Part shown: in pieces, positions 17,297-26,563 of the stretch
Layout of the letters: each line of letters opens with the position of its first letter
Position numbering within the stretch: the stretch's first letter is position 1
Origin: Chloracidobacterium sp.
GTDB taxonomy: Bacteria; Acidobacteriota; Blastocatellia; Pyrinomonadales; Pyrinomonadaceae
NCBI GenBank assembly: GCA_016706275.1
Contig: JADJJY010000001.1
Coordinates: 930,001-994,000 of the forward strand
Reading direction: 5' to 3'
DNA length: 64,000 nt
Position numbers and translations under genes: made by a program
The notes under the pieces: model-generated
The model's input: the letters and a program-made list of their open reading frames with translations, nothing else
The model's database searches: none
Told to the model about the DNA's origin: nothing

Positions 17297-17854
17297 ATGG
17301 TCGGAACAGCCTTGTTTTTCTTATTTGCCGGATTCGCCATCATGTGTGCGATCTCGATGGTGTATCACAAAAATCCGCTTTATAGCGCGATTTCGCTGGT
17401 CGGCGTGTTCATTTCGCTGTCGTGCATTTACATCACACTGGCGGCGCCGTTCATCGCGGCGGTGCAGATACTGATCTACGCCGGGGCGATAATGGTGCTG
17501 GTCGTTTTTGTGATAATGCTGTTAAATCTGGACGACGATACAGGGCCGAACAGGCTGAAGTATCTCTATACGCTTGGCGGCGGTCTGGGAGTCGTGTTGC
17601 TGGCTCAGACATTTTTTATCTTTTACGCGGTGATGCGTGCACCAAACGTCCCGTCCGATCAGACGCTGAGTGCAGGTAAAACCTTGACCATCGGCCAAGC
17701 GATGTATACAGAATATCTGCTACCGGTCGAGATCGTCGGAGTTTTGCTGCTGATGGCGATCATTGGTTCGGTCATGCTGGCAAGACGGCTTGCTCAACCG
17801 CAGCTCGAGATTGTCGTCGAGCGCGAATCGGAGATTAGGCACGACGAGCAATAA
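17297..17854 (+). CDS. nuoJ: NADH-quinone oxidoreductase subunit J
   Basis: 185 residues from ATG 17297 (MVGTALFFLFAG); an in-frame GTG at 17282 lies inside the inverted repeat and is less likely. Five hydrophobic helices are visible, including the VQILIYAGAIMVLVVFVIML segment (about residues 59-78) that contains the family's conserved pi-bulge region. The C-terminal about 25 residues are polar. It forms the membrane arm next to NuoK. Confidence 0.94.
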   Translation: MVGTALFFLFAGFAIMCAISMVYHKNPLYSAISLVGVFISLSCIYITLAAPFIAAVQILIYAGAIMVLVVFVIMLLNLDDDTGPNRLKYLYTLGGGLGVVLLAQTFFIFYAVMRAPNVPSDQTLSAGKTLTIGQAMYTEYLLPVEIVGVLLLMAIIGSVMLARRLAQPQLEIVVERESEIRHDEQ

Positions 17855-17877
17855 TTTTGAACTTTGGAATTTAGAAA

Positions 17878-18183
17878 ATGGAACCCAGTTTAGCGAGTTA
17901 TCTCGCGTTATCAGGAATATTGTTCACTATCGGAGCAGTCGGCGTTATTTTCAAACGCAACGCTCTGGGGATGTTCATGTGTATCGAGCTGATGCTCAAC
18001 GCTGTCAACCTGACCTTCGTCGCATTCTCGCGTTACTACGGTGACACGACCGGGCAGCTATTTGTATTTATGGTGATGTCGGTCGCCGCCGCTGAAGCCG
18101 CTGTCGGACTGGGAATTATCATCGCGTTCTTCCGGAATAAACAGTCGATCGATGTGGATGAGGCGAGTATTTTGAGGAATTAG
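17878..18183 (+). CDS. nuoK: NADH-quinone oxidoreductase subunit K
   Basis: 101 residues, three membrane helices, the smallest antiporter-like subunit. The membrane-embedded Glu residues for proton transfer appear in [12 protein letters not shown] and [12 protein letters not shown]. It is separated by 4 bases from the PpiC-type gene that intervenes before nuoL. Confidence 0.95.
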   Translation: MEPSLASYLALSGILFTIGAVGVIFKRNALGMFMCIELMLNAVNLTFVAFSRYYGDTTGQLFVFMVMSVAAAEAAVGLGIIIAFFRNKQSIDVDEASILRN

Positions 18184-18187
18184 TCTG

Positions 18188-19510
18188 ATGAAACGTAATA
18201 TCTCAATTCTTATCGGCCTTTGCTGCCTAGTCGCGATCAGCGGTGCGAGCGCTTTGGGCCAACCAAAAGCTAACGACTATAGCAGCATCAGCAAGGCCGA
18301 AATTGAGATGTTGCTGGCTGACGTTGGAAAAACCGATCCAAAGATCTTACAGCGGCTCGCCGAAGATCCGGAAATGAGACAAAAACAGATCAACGATCTG
18401 AGACAGCTTCTTGCATTTGCCGGCCAAGCACAGCGTGATGGCTTGGCGTCCGGTGCGATCAATAAGCAGGAACTGGAAAATATTTATGCCGAGACCATCG
18501 CCGTAAATTACGATCGTGAGATCAATAAAGATAAGGGGCCAATGCCGCCGTTTGGCTTTATAACGGATGCTGCGGTCAATGCCTACTGGGCGGAGAAAGA
18601 AATAACGGGACAAAGGACTCACGAAGCGGAGTTCAATGACTTTCTAAATGCTAAAACCACTCTGCTCAGGGCGAGCAACCCCGCGATGAAAGACCGAGAG
18701 GTCACCGAAGAGGAAAGGCAGCAGGCACGGGATATTTTTGCCAAGATCCGCATCTATAAGGCGGAGTATGATCAGAAGTTAAAGTCGGGTCTTTTGTTAA
18801 AAGGTTTCGTTGATAAGACAAACCTCCAGGTCAAACTCCAAGAGGCTCAGTTTTTGGCACGTCTTTACTCTGAAAAGATCGCAGACCGGACAAAGGCCAC
18901 AGATGCCGACATAGCAAAATATTTCGCCGCCCACCCGGAACTTGATCCGGCAAAAAAGAAGACTACGGCTGAGGCGATCCTGAAACGCGCAAAGGCGGGC
19001 GAGAATTTTGCCGTTCTTGCTAACGAATTTTCAGACGATCCGGGGAATATTGGTCCTAACGGCGTCGCACAGGGCGGACTCTACAAGGATGTTCCACAGG
19101 GCCGGATGCTTGCCCCTTTCGAGACTGCGGCTCTCGCGCTTCAACCCGGACAAATTTCACCTGAGCTAGTCGAAACAGATTTTGGTTTTCACATAATAAA
19201 GCTTGAGCGTAAGCTGGGAGTAAAGGGAAAGGCCGGCAAAGAGGAAACATACGACGTCCGCCATATTCTCATTTCGACCGGCATCGCGAACCCTGATGAC
19301 CCGTCGGCTCGCGAAACACCTGTTAAAGAATTTGTTCGCAACAAAGTAGAGAAAAATAACGAAGAAACGCTGACTGCTGAGATCGTCGCGGCCAACAATA
19401 TTCAGGTGCCGGATGATTTTGTGGTGCCGGTTGTTGCCACTCAGCCGCCGCCGAAAACAGTGGATAAAGAGCCTGTTACGCCGAAACGACCGGTAAAGAA
19501 ACGTCCGTAA
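18188..19510 (+). CDS. Exported PpiC/parvulin-type peptidyl-prolyl isomerase inside the nuo operon
   Basis: 440 residues. A signal peptide (about 1-24, ending SALGQ) precedes a long helical SurA-like chaperone region (about 30-250). A parvulin domain follows (about 258-340): TAEAILKRAKAGENFAVLAN, DDPGNIGPNGVAQGGLY, and FGFHIIKLERK. The tail is Pro/Lys-rich. It should assist folding of exported or outer-membrane proteins in the periplasm. It lies 4 bases after nuoK and 9 before nuoL, so it is cotranscribed with complex I subunits. Confidence 0.85.
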   Translation: MKRNISILIGLCCLVAISGASALGQPKANDYSSISKAEIEMLLADVGKTDPKILQRLAEDPEMRQKQINDLRQLLAFAGQAQRDGLASGAINKQELENIYAETIAVNYDREINKDKGPMPPFGFITDAAVNAYWAEKEITGQRTHEAEFNDFLNAKTTLLRASNPAMKDREVTEEERQQARDIFAKIRIYKAEYDQKLKSGLLLKGFVDKTNLQVKLQEAQFLARLYSEKIADRTKATDADIAKYFAAHPELDPAKKKTTAEAILKRAKAGENFAVLANEFSDDPGNIGPNGVAQGGLYKDVPQGRMLAPFETAALALQPGQISPELVETDFGFHIIKLERKLGVKGKAGKEETYDVRHILISTGIANPDDPSARETPVKEFVRNKVEKNNEETLTAEIVAANNIQVPDDFVVPVVATQPPPKTVDKEPVTPKRPVKKRP

Positions 19511-19519
19511 GATTTTAGA

Positions 19520-21691
19520 ATGACTGAAAATAATCTTTTAAGTCTAATTATTTTTGCTCCGCTGGCCGGTGCGTTGATCAATTGGTTGATCGGCGGGCGG
19601 CTGAGGAACGAATTGTTCAGCGGCGTGGTCGCGTGCGGAACGATCTTTGTTTCGATGATCGTGGCGTTTTACATCGCGTTCTTTGCCGATCACGGCGGGG
19701 CTCTGCATGCTGAAAAGCCGGTACTCGATCATCTGTGGACTTGGATACAAGTTGGCAACTTCCGGGCGGATTTTGGTTTGGGCATGGATCGCCTGAGCGG
19801 TATATATGCGTGTTTTATCACGTTCGTCGGGCTGTTGATCCACATTTTTGCGGTTGGTTATATGAAGGGCGATAAAGGGTTTTACCGCTTTTTCGCTTAT
19901 CTCAACCTTTTCATGTTCTCGATGCTCACGCTTATTTTGGCGGATAATTTCCTGCTGATGTTTGTCGGTTGGGAAGGCGTCGGGCTCTGTTCATATCTGC
20001 TTATCGGTTTTTATACTAAGCGAAACGAGGCCCGCGAGGCTGCTAAGAAAGCTTTTGTCATGAACCGCATCGGCGACTGGGGCGTGTTGATGGGGATCTT
20101 TTTGATCTTTACGCTCACAGGTTCGATCTCGTTTTTTGACAAGGTTGTCGACGGTCAACAGGTTCACAGCGTATTTACATTTGTTGCGGAGCACATGACG
20201 GCAGATCCTTTCACGTGGGGAGCGATATTTGCCGGCGGGCTCACGTCTGCTGCGGTGCTTTTCTTTATTGGTGCGACGGGTAAATCGGCTCAGATTCCGC
20301 TGCTCACTTGGCTGCCGGACGCGATGGCGGGACCGACTCCCGTTTCGGCGCTTATCCACGCCGCGACGATGGTCACGGCCGGTGTTTATCTTGTCGTCCG
20401 TGCCAACGCGATCTATCAATTTGCCCCGACCGCGATGTGGATCGTTGCCGTGATCGGTGCAGCAACGGCGATATTTGCGGCGACGATCGCGATCGCTCAG
20501 AACGATATTAAGAAAGTCCTTGCATACTCTACCGTTTCGCAGCTTGGATTTATGTTCCTCGCGGCAGGCGTCGGTGCTTTCACGGTAGCGATCTTTCACG
20601 TGATGACGCACGCCTTTTTCAAAGCCCTCTTGTTCCTCGGCTCAGGTTCGGTCATTCACGGAATGCACCATGAGCAGGACATGCGAAAGATGGGCAATTT
20701 GAAAAAATACATGCCTATCACGTTCATCACGATGGCGATGGGTTGGCTTGCGATCTGCGGTATTCCGATCTGGGCGGGATTTTTCTCTAAGGACGAGATT
20801 CTTTACAAGACATTTGCGGCGGACAGATATTTTCCGGCCGGTGTATTCCCGGGCGAAGAATTTTTATGGGGTATCGCCGCGATCACGGCTATCCTGACCG
20901 CAGTTTATATGACCCGCATGATGGTCATGACTTTTTGGGGAACAGAACGGTTTCACGATGTTTTGCCCGGCGAAGCTCACGCTGACGCAGCCCACGTCGA
21001 CACTGATCATCACGACGAAGAGCATGATGCCGCCCACGATGACCATGACGACGAGGACGAGCATCACCACGCTCTGCCGGCAGGATTCAAACCGCACGAA
21101 TCGCCCTGGGTGATGACAATGCCACTGATAATTTTGGCGTTTCTTTCGACGGTCGGCGGTTTGGTTGGTGTGCCGTATGCGATGAGTTCGCTAGTCGGAA
21201 TAAAAGAAGCGAACACGTTTGAGCACGTTCTCGAACCCGTCATCGCCGAAAATAAAACAGAAACGGCGATCAAGGCAAAAGAAAACGCCGAGTCGCACGA
21301 ACCTGAGATCGTACAAAAAGAGCGTATGCTCGCCGGGCTTTCGGTCGTGATGGCGGTATTTGGTATTGTGCTTGGCTTTGCTTTGTTCCTAAAGAGCCCC
21401 TTGCGCAAAATGCCAAAGATACTCGAACAAAAATGGCGGCTCGACGAGTTTTACAACGGCTATATCGTCGATCCGATAACGCGGCTGTCGCGTGAGCGTC
21501 TGTGGAAAGGATTTGATGTTGGATTTATCGATGGCATCGTCAACGGCATTGGCCATTTTGTGATGGAAGCCGGTAATCTTGTCCGCGGTTTGCAAGTTGG
21601 CTTTGTCCGCTCATACGCGGCGATCATCCTGCTCGGAGCTCTTGCCGTGATCGGATATTTTATTTATTACGGGTTGAAATTGGTCGCCTAA
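19520..21691 (+). CDS. nuoL: NADH-quinone oxidoreductase subunit L
   Basis: 723 residues, the distal antiporter-like subunit with about 16 helices and a C-terminal lateral helix. The core motifs are present: MFVGWEGVGLCSYLLIGFY, LLTWLPDAMAGPTPVSALIH, and AYSTVSQLGFMFLAAG. Residues about 487-520 form a loop of mostly His, Asp and Glu (AHVDTDHHDEEHDAAHDDHD and onward) between helices, with metal-binding potential. It ends 4 bases before the nuoM ATG. Confidence 0.95.
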   Translation: MTENNLLSLIIFAPLAGALINWLIGGRLRNELFSGVVACGTIFVSMIVAFYIAFFADHGGALHAEKPVLDHLWTWIQVGNFRADFGLGMDRLSGIYACFITFVGLLIHIFAVGYMKGDKGFYRFFAYLNLFMFSMLTLILADNFLLMFVGWEGVGLCSYLLIGFYTKRNEAREAAKKAFVMNRIGDWGVLMGIFLIFTLTGSISFFDKVVDGQQVHSVFTFVAEHMTADPFTWGAIFAGGLTSAAVLFFIGATGKSAQIPLLTWLPDAMAGPTPVSALIHAATMVTAGVYLVVRANAIYQFAPTAMWIVAVIGAATAIFAATIAIAQNDIKKVLAYSTVSQLGFMFLAAGVGAFTVAIFHVMTHAFFKALLFLGSGSVIHGMHHEQDMRKMGNLKKYMPITFITMAMGWLAICGIPIWAGFFSKDEILYKTFAADRYFPAGVFPGEEFLWGIAAITAILTAVYMTRMMVMTFWGTERFHDVLPGEAHADAAHVDTDHHDEEHDAAHDDHDDEDEHHHALPAGFKPHESPWVMTMPLIILAFLSTVGGLVGVPYAMSSLVGIKEANTFEHVLEPVIAENKTETAIKAKENAESHEPEIVQKERMLAGLSVVMAVFGIVLGFALFLKSPLRKMPKILEQKWRLDEFYNGYIVDPITRLSRERLWKGFDVGFIDGIVNGIGHFVMEAGNLVRGLQVGFVRSYAAIILLGALAVIGYFIYYGLKLVA

Positions 21692-21695
21692 ATTG

Positions 21696-23312
21696 ATGGA
21701 CTTTTTGAACGCAAATCTTTTGACGATATTGATCCTGCTGCCGATAATCGGCGCGGTGCTGACGCTTGCGCATCAGATGTTTTGGAAGCAAGAAAGCCAG
21801 CTCAAGTGGCTGACGCTTGGTTTTACGACGCTTAATTTTGTTGTTTCGCTGGCACTATTTTCAAAGTCGGCTATCGCAGGCCCGAGCGGTTATTTCTTTG
21901 AAAAGAACGTACCGTGGATCAAGGCGATCGGGACCAATTATCATATCGGCGTTGACGGGCTGAGTTTTTGGCTAGTCATACTGACGACGTTTATCATGCC
22001 GATCGCGGTGCTCTCAACATGGCACGCCGTCGAGAAAAAGCGGACTGCTTTTTACATTTTCCTGCTGCTGCTCGAATCGGCAATGATCGGCGTTTTTGTC
22101 TCGCTTGATCTGCTCGTCTTTTACCTCTTCTTTGAGGCATCGCTTGTACCGATGTTCTTTTTGATCGGTATTTGGGGCGGTGACAATCGTATCTACGCGG
22201 CGGTCAAGTTCTTTATATTCACGGCATTTGGCAGTTTGCTGATGCTGGTCGCGATCATCGCACTGTTCTTTCTTTACGCCGATCAGACCGGACTCGGAGG
22301 TTCGTTTGACCTCATCGCGATAATGAATGCGATGAAGACGGGCACTCTAGTCATCCCGCCGCAAACGGGGACGCTGCTGTTCCTCGCGTTTGCCTTGGCG
22401 TTCGCGATTAAGGTTCCGCTGTTTCCGTTTCACACTTGGCTTCCTGACGCGCATACCGAGGCTCCGACGGCTGGTTCTGTCATCCTTGCCGCAGTTTTGC
22501 TCAAGATGGGAACCTACGGCCTGATGCGGTTCAATTTTGGGCTTTTCCCCGATCAGAGCAAAGAGTGGGCGTGGTTGTTTATTGCACTCGCGATCGTCGG
22601 AATCATTTACGGAGCGTTGGTCGCGATGGTCCAGCCGGACGTTAAGCGGCTAGTCGCCTATTCCTCGGTCGCCCACATGGGTTTTGTGATACTGGGAATG
22701 TTCTCGTTTACCGAAGCCGGTATGCAAGGTGCGTTGTACACAATGCTCAGCCACGGCGTGACGACCGGAGCGTTGTTCCTGCTCGTCGGTTTTATTTACG
22801 AGCGTCGGCACACGCGTGAGATCACGGCGTTTGGCGGGCTGTCTAACCCGATGCCGATCTATGCAACCATCTTTGTCATCACAACAATGGCGTCGATCGG
22901 GCTGCCGTTCCTTAATGGATTTGTCGGCGAATTTTTGATAATGGTCGGTATGTTCCAGTCGCAGGTGCTGGGAATCACGGCGAGCGTTAATTGGAACGTT
23001 GTCGCGACGATGTTTGCCGGAACGGGCGTGATTTTTGCCGCGGTCTATCTGCTCTGGATGGTGCAGCGAGTATTTTTTGGCAAAGTGACGGTTGAAAAGA
23101 ATAAAGGTCTCGCAGACCTTAGCTGGCGTGAGATCGGGCTGATGATCCCGCTGCTGTTCCTGATGGTTTATATGGGCGTGTTCCCAAAACCATTCCTCGC
23201 ACGATCTGAGAGTGCGATCAAAGCCATCCAGGAACGTGTAATGCATCAGGCGGGTGGCACTGTCGACCATGCCGAGGCTAAACCGCCCGTAAGCGGAGAC
23301 GAACACAAATAA
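21696..23312 (+). CDS. nuoM: NADH-quinone oxidoreductase subunit M
   Basis: 538 residues from ATG 21696; a TTG one codon earlier is possible. A 14-helix antiporter-like subunit. Recognisable segments are GVDGLSFWLVILTTF, FEASLVPMFFLIGIWGG with the conserved Glu, FPFHTWLPDAHTEAPTAGSV, and RLVAYSSVAHMGFVILG. The polar C-terminus (HQAGGTVDHAEAKPPVSG) is cytoplasmic. It abuts nuoN directly (TAAATG). Confidence 0.96.
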   Translation: MDFLNANLLTILILLPIIGAVLTLAHQMFWKQESQLKWLTLGFTTLNFVVSLALFSKSAIAGPSGYFFEKNVPWIKAIGTNYHIGVDGLSFWLVILTTFIMPIAVLSTWHAVEKKRTAFYIFLLLLESAMIGVFVSLDLLVFYLFFEASLVPMFFLIGIWGGDNRIYAAVKFFIFTAFGSLLMLVAIIALFFLYADQTGLGGSFDLIAIMNAMKTGTLVIPPQTGTLLFLAFALAFAIKVPLFPFHTWLPDAHTEAPTAGSVILAAVLLKMGTYGLMRFNFGLFPDQSKEWAWLFIALAIVGIIYGALVAMVQPDVKRLVAYSSVAHMGFVILGMFSFTEAGMQGALYTMLSHGVTTGALFLLVGFIYERRHTREITAFGGLSNPMPIYATIFVITTMASIGLPFLNGFVGEFLIMVGMFQSQVLGITASVNWNVVATMFAGTGVIFAAVYLLWMVQRVFFGKVTVEKNKGLADLSWREIGLMIPLLFLMVYMGVFPKPFLARSESAIKAIQERVMHQAGGTVDHAEAKPPVSGDEHK

Positions 23313-24857
23313 ATGAGTACGCTTTTTCTTACAGATCTGCTGACCCCGGAAGCAAGCGTTTCGATAATCTTGCCCGAGATTGTTGTTGCGCTCGCGGGCG
23401 TGATAGTGATGTTGTACGACAGCTTTTTCCCAAAGCAGCGTGTCGTTTCGGGTGCGATAGCCCTGATCGGACTGACTGTTTCGGCTGTTATCCTAGCGAC
23501 AATGTGGGGCGGCAATTCACCGACGTCGGGTTGGAACGGTATGATCGCCCACGACAATCTTCGTCTGAGTTTTTCGTTCGTTTTCCTATTTGTCTCGGCG
23601 ATGACCGTGCTTATTTCGACCGTATGGGTCGATCGCGAAAATGTGCCGGCGGGCGAATATCACGCCTTGCTGCTGTTTGCGACGTTTGGCATGATGATGA
23701 TGTCGGCGGGTAATGATCTGGTCGTTATTTTCCTCGGGCTGGAAACGCTGTCGATCGCGACTTATGTAATGGCCGGCCTGCGAAGAGGCGACCTTAAATC
23801 AAACGAATCTGCGATGAAGTATTTCATCCTCGGCTCGTTCGCATCGGCGTTTTTGCTTTACGGTATGGCGCTGATCTACGGTGCAACAGGTTCGACCAAC
23901 CTAACGCAGATCGCCGATAAGGTCGCCAATCCAAATTTCCCCGCTCTGCTGCTCGTTGGCGGAGCAATGCTGATCGTCGGCTTTGGATTTAAGATCGCGA
24001 TGGCCCCATTTCACGTCTGGACGCCTGACGTCTACGAAGGTGCCCCGACGCCGGTCACAGGCTTTATGGCCGCCGGGCCCAAGGCTGCGGCGTTTTCGTC
24101 ATTTCTGAGAATTTTCGTACTCGGTCTGCCTTTGGTCGCGGGCGTTCAATCGTCCGTTTATCTGCACGATGCATGGATCTCGGCACTTGCGGTAATGGCG
24201 ATCATCACGATCCTCGTCGGCAACGTCGCGGCGATCATGCAGACGAACGTCAAGCGTATGCTTGCCTATTCGTCGATCGCACACGCGGGATATGCGCTGG
24301 TCGGATTTATCGGTGCGGGCATGGCAAAGAGCACTGCGGCTCGCGATGAGGCGATAGCATCGGTCGCGTTTTACATGCTGACCTACGCTGTGACGAATAT
24401 GGGTGCATTTGCAATCGTCACTCTGCTTGCCGAAAAGAACGATCGGCGTGCCGAGTTTGAAGATTATAACGGCATCGGTTTCAAGTCGCCTGTCCTGGCA
24501 TTTTCGCTGTCGCTGTTTATGCTCTCGCTTTTGGGCCTGCCGTTGACGGCCGGCTTTATGGGCAAAATCTTGGTGTTCCGACCGGCTCTTGAGGCGGCAA
24601 ATCCGCTCGTGACCGGGCTCGTTATCGTCGCCGTAATAGGTTCAGCGATCTCGGCATACTATTACCTGCGACTGATCGTCGTGATGTTTTTCCGCGAACG
24701 CACATCCGAATGGCGCCAGCCAAAGATGCCGCTTGCGATGACGACCGCTCTGGTGATCGCGATCCTCGGCGTACTTTACTTTGGCATTTTTGCCGACCGC
24801 GTTATCGAGAAATTTGCCCAGTCGCCGTCCGGCGTTGTGGTTAAAGCAGAAAAATAA
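23313..24857 (+). CDS. nuoN: NADH-quinone oxidoreductase subunit N
   Basis: 514 residues, the third antiporter-like subunit, with about 14 helices. FLGLETLSIATYVMAGLRR, FKIAMAPFHVWTPDVYEGAP, and RMLAYSSIAHAGYALVGFIG are the family landmarks. It is the last recognised complex I gene. A small unknown gene starts 13 bases after it. Confidence 0.96.
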   Translation: MSTLFLTDLLTPEASVSIILPEIVVALAGVIVMLYDSFFPKQRVVSGAIALIGLTVSAVILATMWGGNSPTSGWNGMIAHDNLRLSFSFVFLFVSAMTVLISTVWVDRENVPAGEYHALLLFATFGMMMMSAGNDLVVIFLGLETLSIATYVMAGLRRGDLKSNESAMKYFILGSFASAFLLYGMALIYGATGSTNLTQIADKVANPNFPALLLVGGAMLIVGFGFKIAMAPFHVWTPDVYEGAPTPVTGFMAAGPKAAAFSSFLRIFVLGLPLVAGVQSSVYLHDAWISALAVMAIITILVGNVAAIMQTNVKRMLAYSSIAHAGYALVGFIGAGMAKSTAARDEAIASVAFYMLTYAVTNMGAFAIVTLLAEKNDRRAEFEDYNGIGFKSPVLAFSLSLFMLSLLGLPLTAGFMGKILVFRPALEAANPLVTGLVIVAVIGSAISAYYYLRLIVVMFFRERTSEWRQPKMPLAMTTALVIAILGVLYFGIFADRVIEKFAQSPSGVVVKAEK

Positions 24858-24870
24858 CAAGGTCACGCAG

Positions 24871-25335
24871 ATGGACATTGCCGCCGCAATTCGTGACGAA
24901 ATGAAAGAGGCGTGGCTGCCGTCGATCTACCGCGACAAGATCCGCTCGGGCCGCACACGAGCCTACAAACTCGACATCCTCGCACGGCAAAATCAAGCTG
25001 AAATACAATACACTCTGCTCGGCATCGAGCTAAGGGTCGGACGCCGCCGCTTTGCCTGCCCTGAGCTTGCAACGGCTCGATATCTGCGCGTTTTTGCGCG
25101 GATCGGCTGCCGCGAATTTGCGCTGCCGTATGATATTTCCCAGATATCCGGCATCGCCGATGAGCTAGAGACATCTTGGCAGCGGTCGCTGGTTTTGCTT
25201 GATAAAGCAAAAGTTGACCGCAATGAGGGACTCGCCCGGCTTGTAAAAGCAGTCCGAGCCGAGATCGCTGAGATCGGCCCCGGAGAGGCGATGCCGCTTT
25301 TTGACCGTGAGACAAAGCAAAGAAAGGGTGAGTAG
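24871..25335 (+). CDS. Hypothetical protein directly downstream of nuoN
   Basis: 154 residues from ATG 24871; the frame is open further upstream, but that part overlaps nuoN and has a different character. It is cytoplasmic, Arg-rich and helical, with DEMKEAWLPSIYRDKIRSGR near the start and RRFACPELATARYLRVFARIG in the middle. No known motif is recognised. It forms a likely pair with the next small gene (2 bases apart) and is probably read through from the nuo operon. Confidence 0.7.
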   Translation: MDIAAAIRDEMKEAWLPSIYRDKIRSGRTRAYKLDILARQNQAEIQYTLLGIELRVGRRRFACPELATARYLRVFARIGCREFALPYDISQISGIADELETSWQRSLVLLDKAKVDRNEGLARLVKAVRAEIAEIGPGEAMPLFDRETKQRKGE

Positions 25336-25337
25336 CT

Positions 25338-25544
25338 ATGCCGTATTACGACGACGATGGCAACGAGCTCGACCCGAACACGATACCGATGCCAAAGATG
25401 TGCACGTTGTGCGAAAAACAAGATCTGCCGGAGGAAGAAATACTTTGCAACCTCAACCGGCTCGATCAACAAGGTGAACCCGTTTTCAACTGCGGAGCGT
25501 TTGTCAGCCTTTACGGTGCATTAATAGATGATATAATCGAATGA
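25338..25544 (+). CDS. Small acidic Cys-containing hypothetical protein
   Basis: 68 residues. CTLCEKQ gives a CxxC pair, with further Cys residues in EEILCNLNR and FNCGAF, a spacing that could hold zinc or an iron-sulfur cluster. The N-terminus is acidic (MPYYDDDGNELDP). It lies 2 bases after the preceding unknown gene, which suggests the two work together. Function unknown. Confidence 0.65.
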   Translation: MPYYDDDGNELDPNTIPMPKMCTLCEKQDLPEEEILCNLNRLDQQGEPVFNCGAFVSLYGALIDDIIE

Positions 25545-25586
25545 TTGGCCTTTGAGGTCATTTGTAACTCGCAATTAACACAGTTT

Positions 25587-26486
25587 ATGCATGACGCCGT
25601 GAATAAGGTAACCGAATCAGAATCACTTCCGTTTCCTTACAACAAGAGCACATATTGCCGGTACGAGCCGATCGAACAGCGTATCGACTACGCTAAGGTT
25701 TTGATCGTCAACGACCTGCTGCGTTATGAATCCGACCTGTCCGAGCTTGCCCACAAGGACTGGAACGGCACGACCGAGACACGGCTTGAGTTTGAGCGAA
25801 AGGTGTCGGGGATGGCTTGCAACAACATTGCCCGCAACGTCATTAAGCTCGTCAAAAATCCCAAGACGATGACCGTGCACCTTTCTGAGGTAGCGGACGC
25901 GGCTGAGAAATTTATGCCCGACGCGATAGTGATGAGCGGGACGTATGCCGATTTTGATTACTACAATCCCGAGCACATCGCGGGATTTACCAAATTTATT
26001 CGCGAAACGAAGATCCCCGTTCTCGCGATCTGCGGTGCCCATCAGCTTGTCGGAATGGCGTTCGGTGCGTCACTCAAAACCCTTGACGATAAGGAACTTG
26101 CGACAAAACGTAACGACCGCGTTGTCGAGTATCAATATCGTTTTGTAAAGATCGTCGATAAGGATGACCCGATATTTGCTGGTAACGACGACAAAAAATC
26201 AGGCATTTGGCAGGAATATACAAAAGAAGACAATATCCTCCGCGTGTGGCAAAACCACGGCGTCCAGATAAATGGTGTGCCGACGGGATTTAAGCTGCTC
26301 GCGTCGTCATACCTCTGCAAGAATCAGATGATGGTCAAAAAGTCCGATGGGCAGATGATCTACTGCGTACAGTTTCACCTCGAAAAATCATTTGAGGATT
26401 GGTCAAAAACCCGACCCGCTGGGAGCATCATAACGAGAGCCGAGACGGCCGTATATTGTTTGAGAATTTTCTCACGCTCGCCTTGA
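25587..26486 (+). CDS. Class I glutamine amidotransferase-like protein with an apparent C-terminal frameshift
   Basis: 299 residues from ATG 25587 (in-frame TTG 25545 and GTG 25599 are alternatives). Nucleophile Cys149 in PVLAICGAHQLVG and the His264-x-Glu266 pair in VQFHLEK define the class I glutaminase fold. After DWSK the reading frame gives an unlikely end. The +2 frame continues as NPTRWEHHNESRDGRILFEN and on to FLTLALRHKGQ, stopping at 26501-26503. One extra A in the A5 run at 26405-26409 would join the two into a 305-residue protein. Acceptor substrate unknown. It converges on a YbdK-type ligase gene. Confidence 0.7.
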   Translation: MHDAVNKVTESESLPFPYNKSTYCRYEPIEQRIDYAKVLIVNDLLRYESDLSELAHKDWNGTTETRLEFERKVSGMACNNIARNVIKLVKNPKTMTVHLSEVADAAEKFMPDAIVMSGTYADFDYYNPEHIAGFTKFIRETKIPVLAICGAHQLVGMAFGASLKTLDDKELATKRNDRVVEYQYRFVKIVDKDDPIFAGNDDKKSGIWQEYTKEDNILRVWQNHGVQINGVPTGFKLLASSYLCKNQMMVKKSDGQMIYCVQFHLEKSFEDWSKTRPAGSIITRAETAVYCLRIFSRSP

Positions 26487-26503
26487 GGCATAAAGGACAA
26501 TGA

Positions 26504-26529
26504 AAAAGCCCGGCATCAGCCGGGCTTTT
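26504..26529. terminator. Bidirectional terminator between amidotransferase and ybdK
   Basis: AAAAGCCCGGC (26504-26514) and GCCGGGCTTTT (26519-26529) make an 11-bp stem around the loop ATCA, with A and T runs on the two sides. It lies directly after the frame-restored stop (26503) of the amidotransferase, which supports that longer reading, and it serves both converging genes. Confidence 0.85.
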
Positions 26530-26563
26530 CCCTTTCGTACCGGCGCTAAATGCCCGCGGTGTT

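Noticed and set aside
22650..23306. Minus-strand open frame opposite nuoM (218 codons)
   Set aside because: Same pattern of low-complexity basic residues and no ribosome-binding site; shadow of the real gene.
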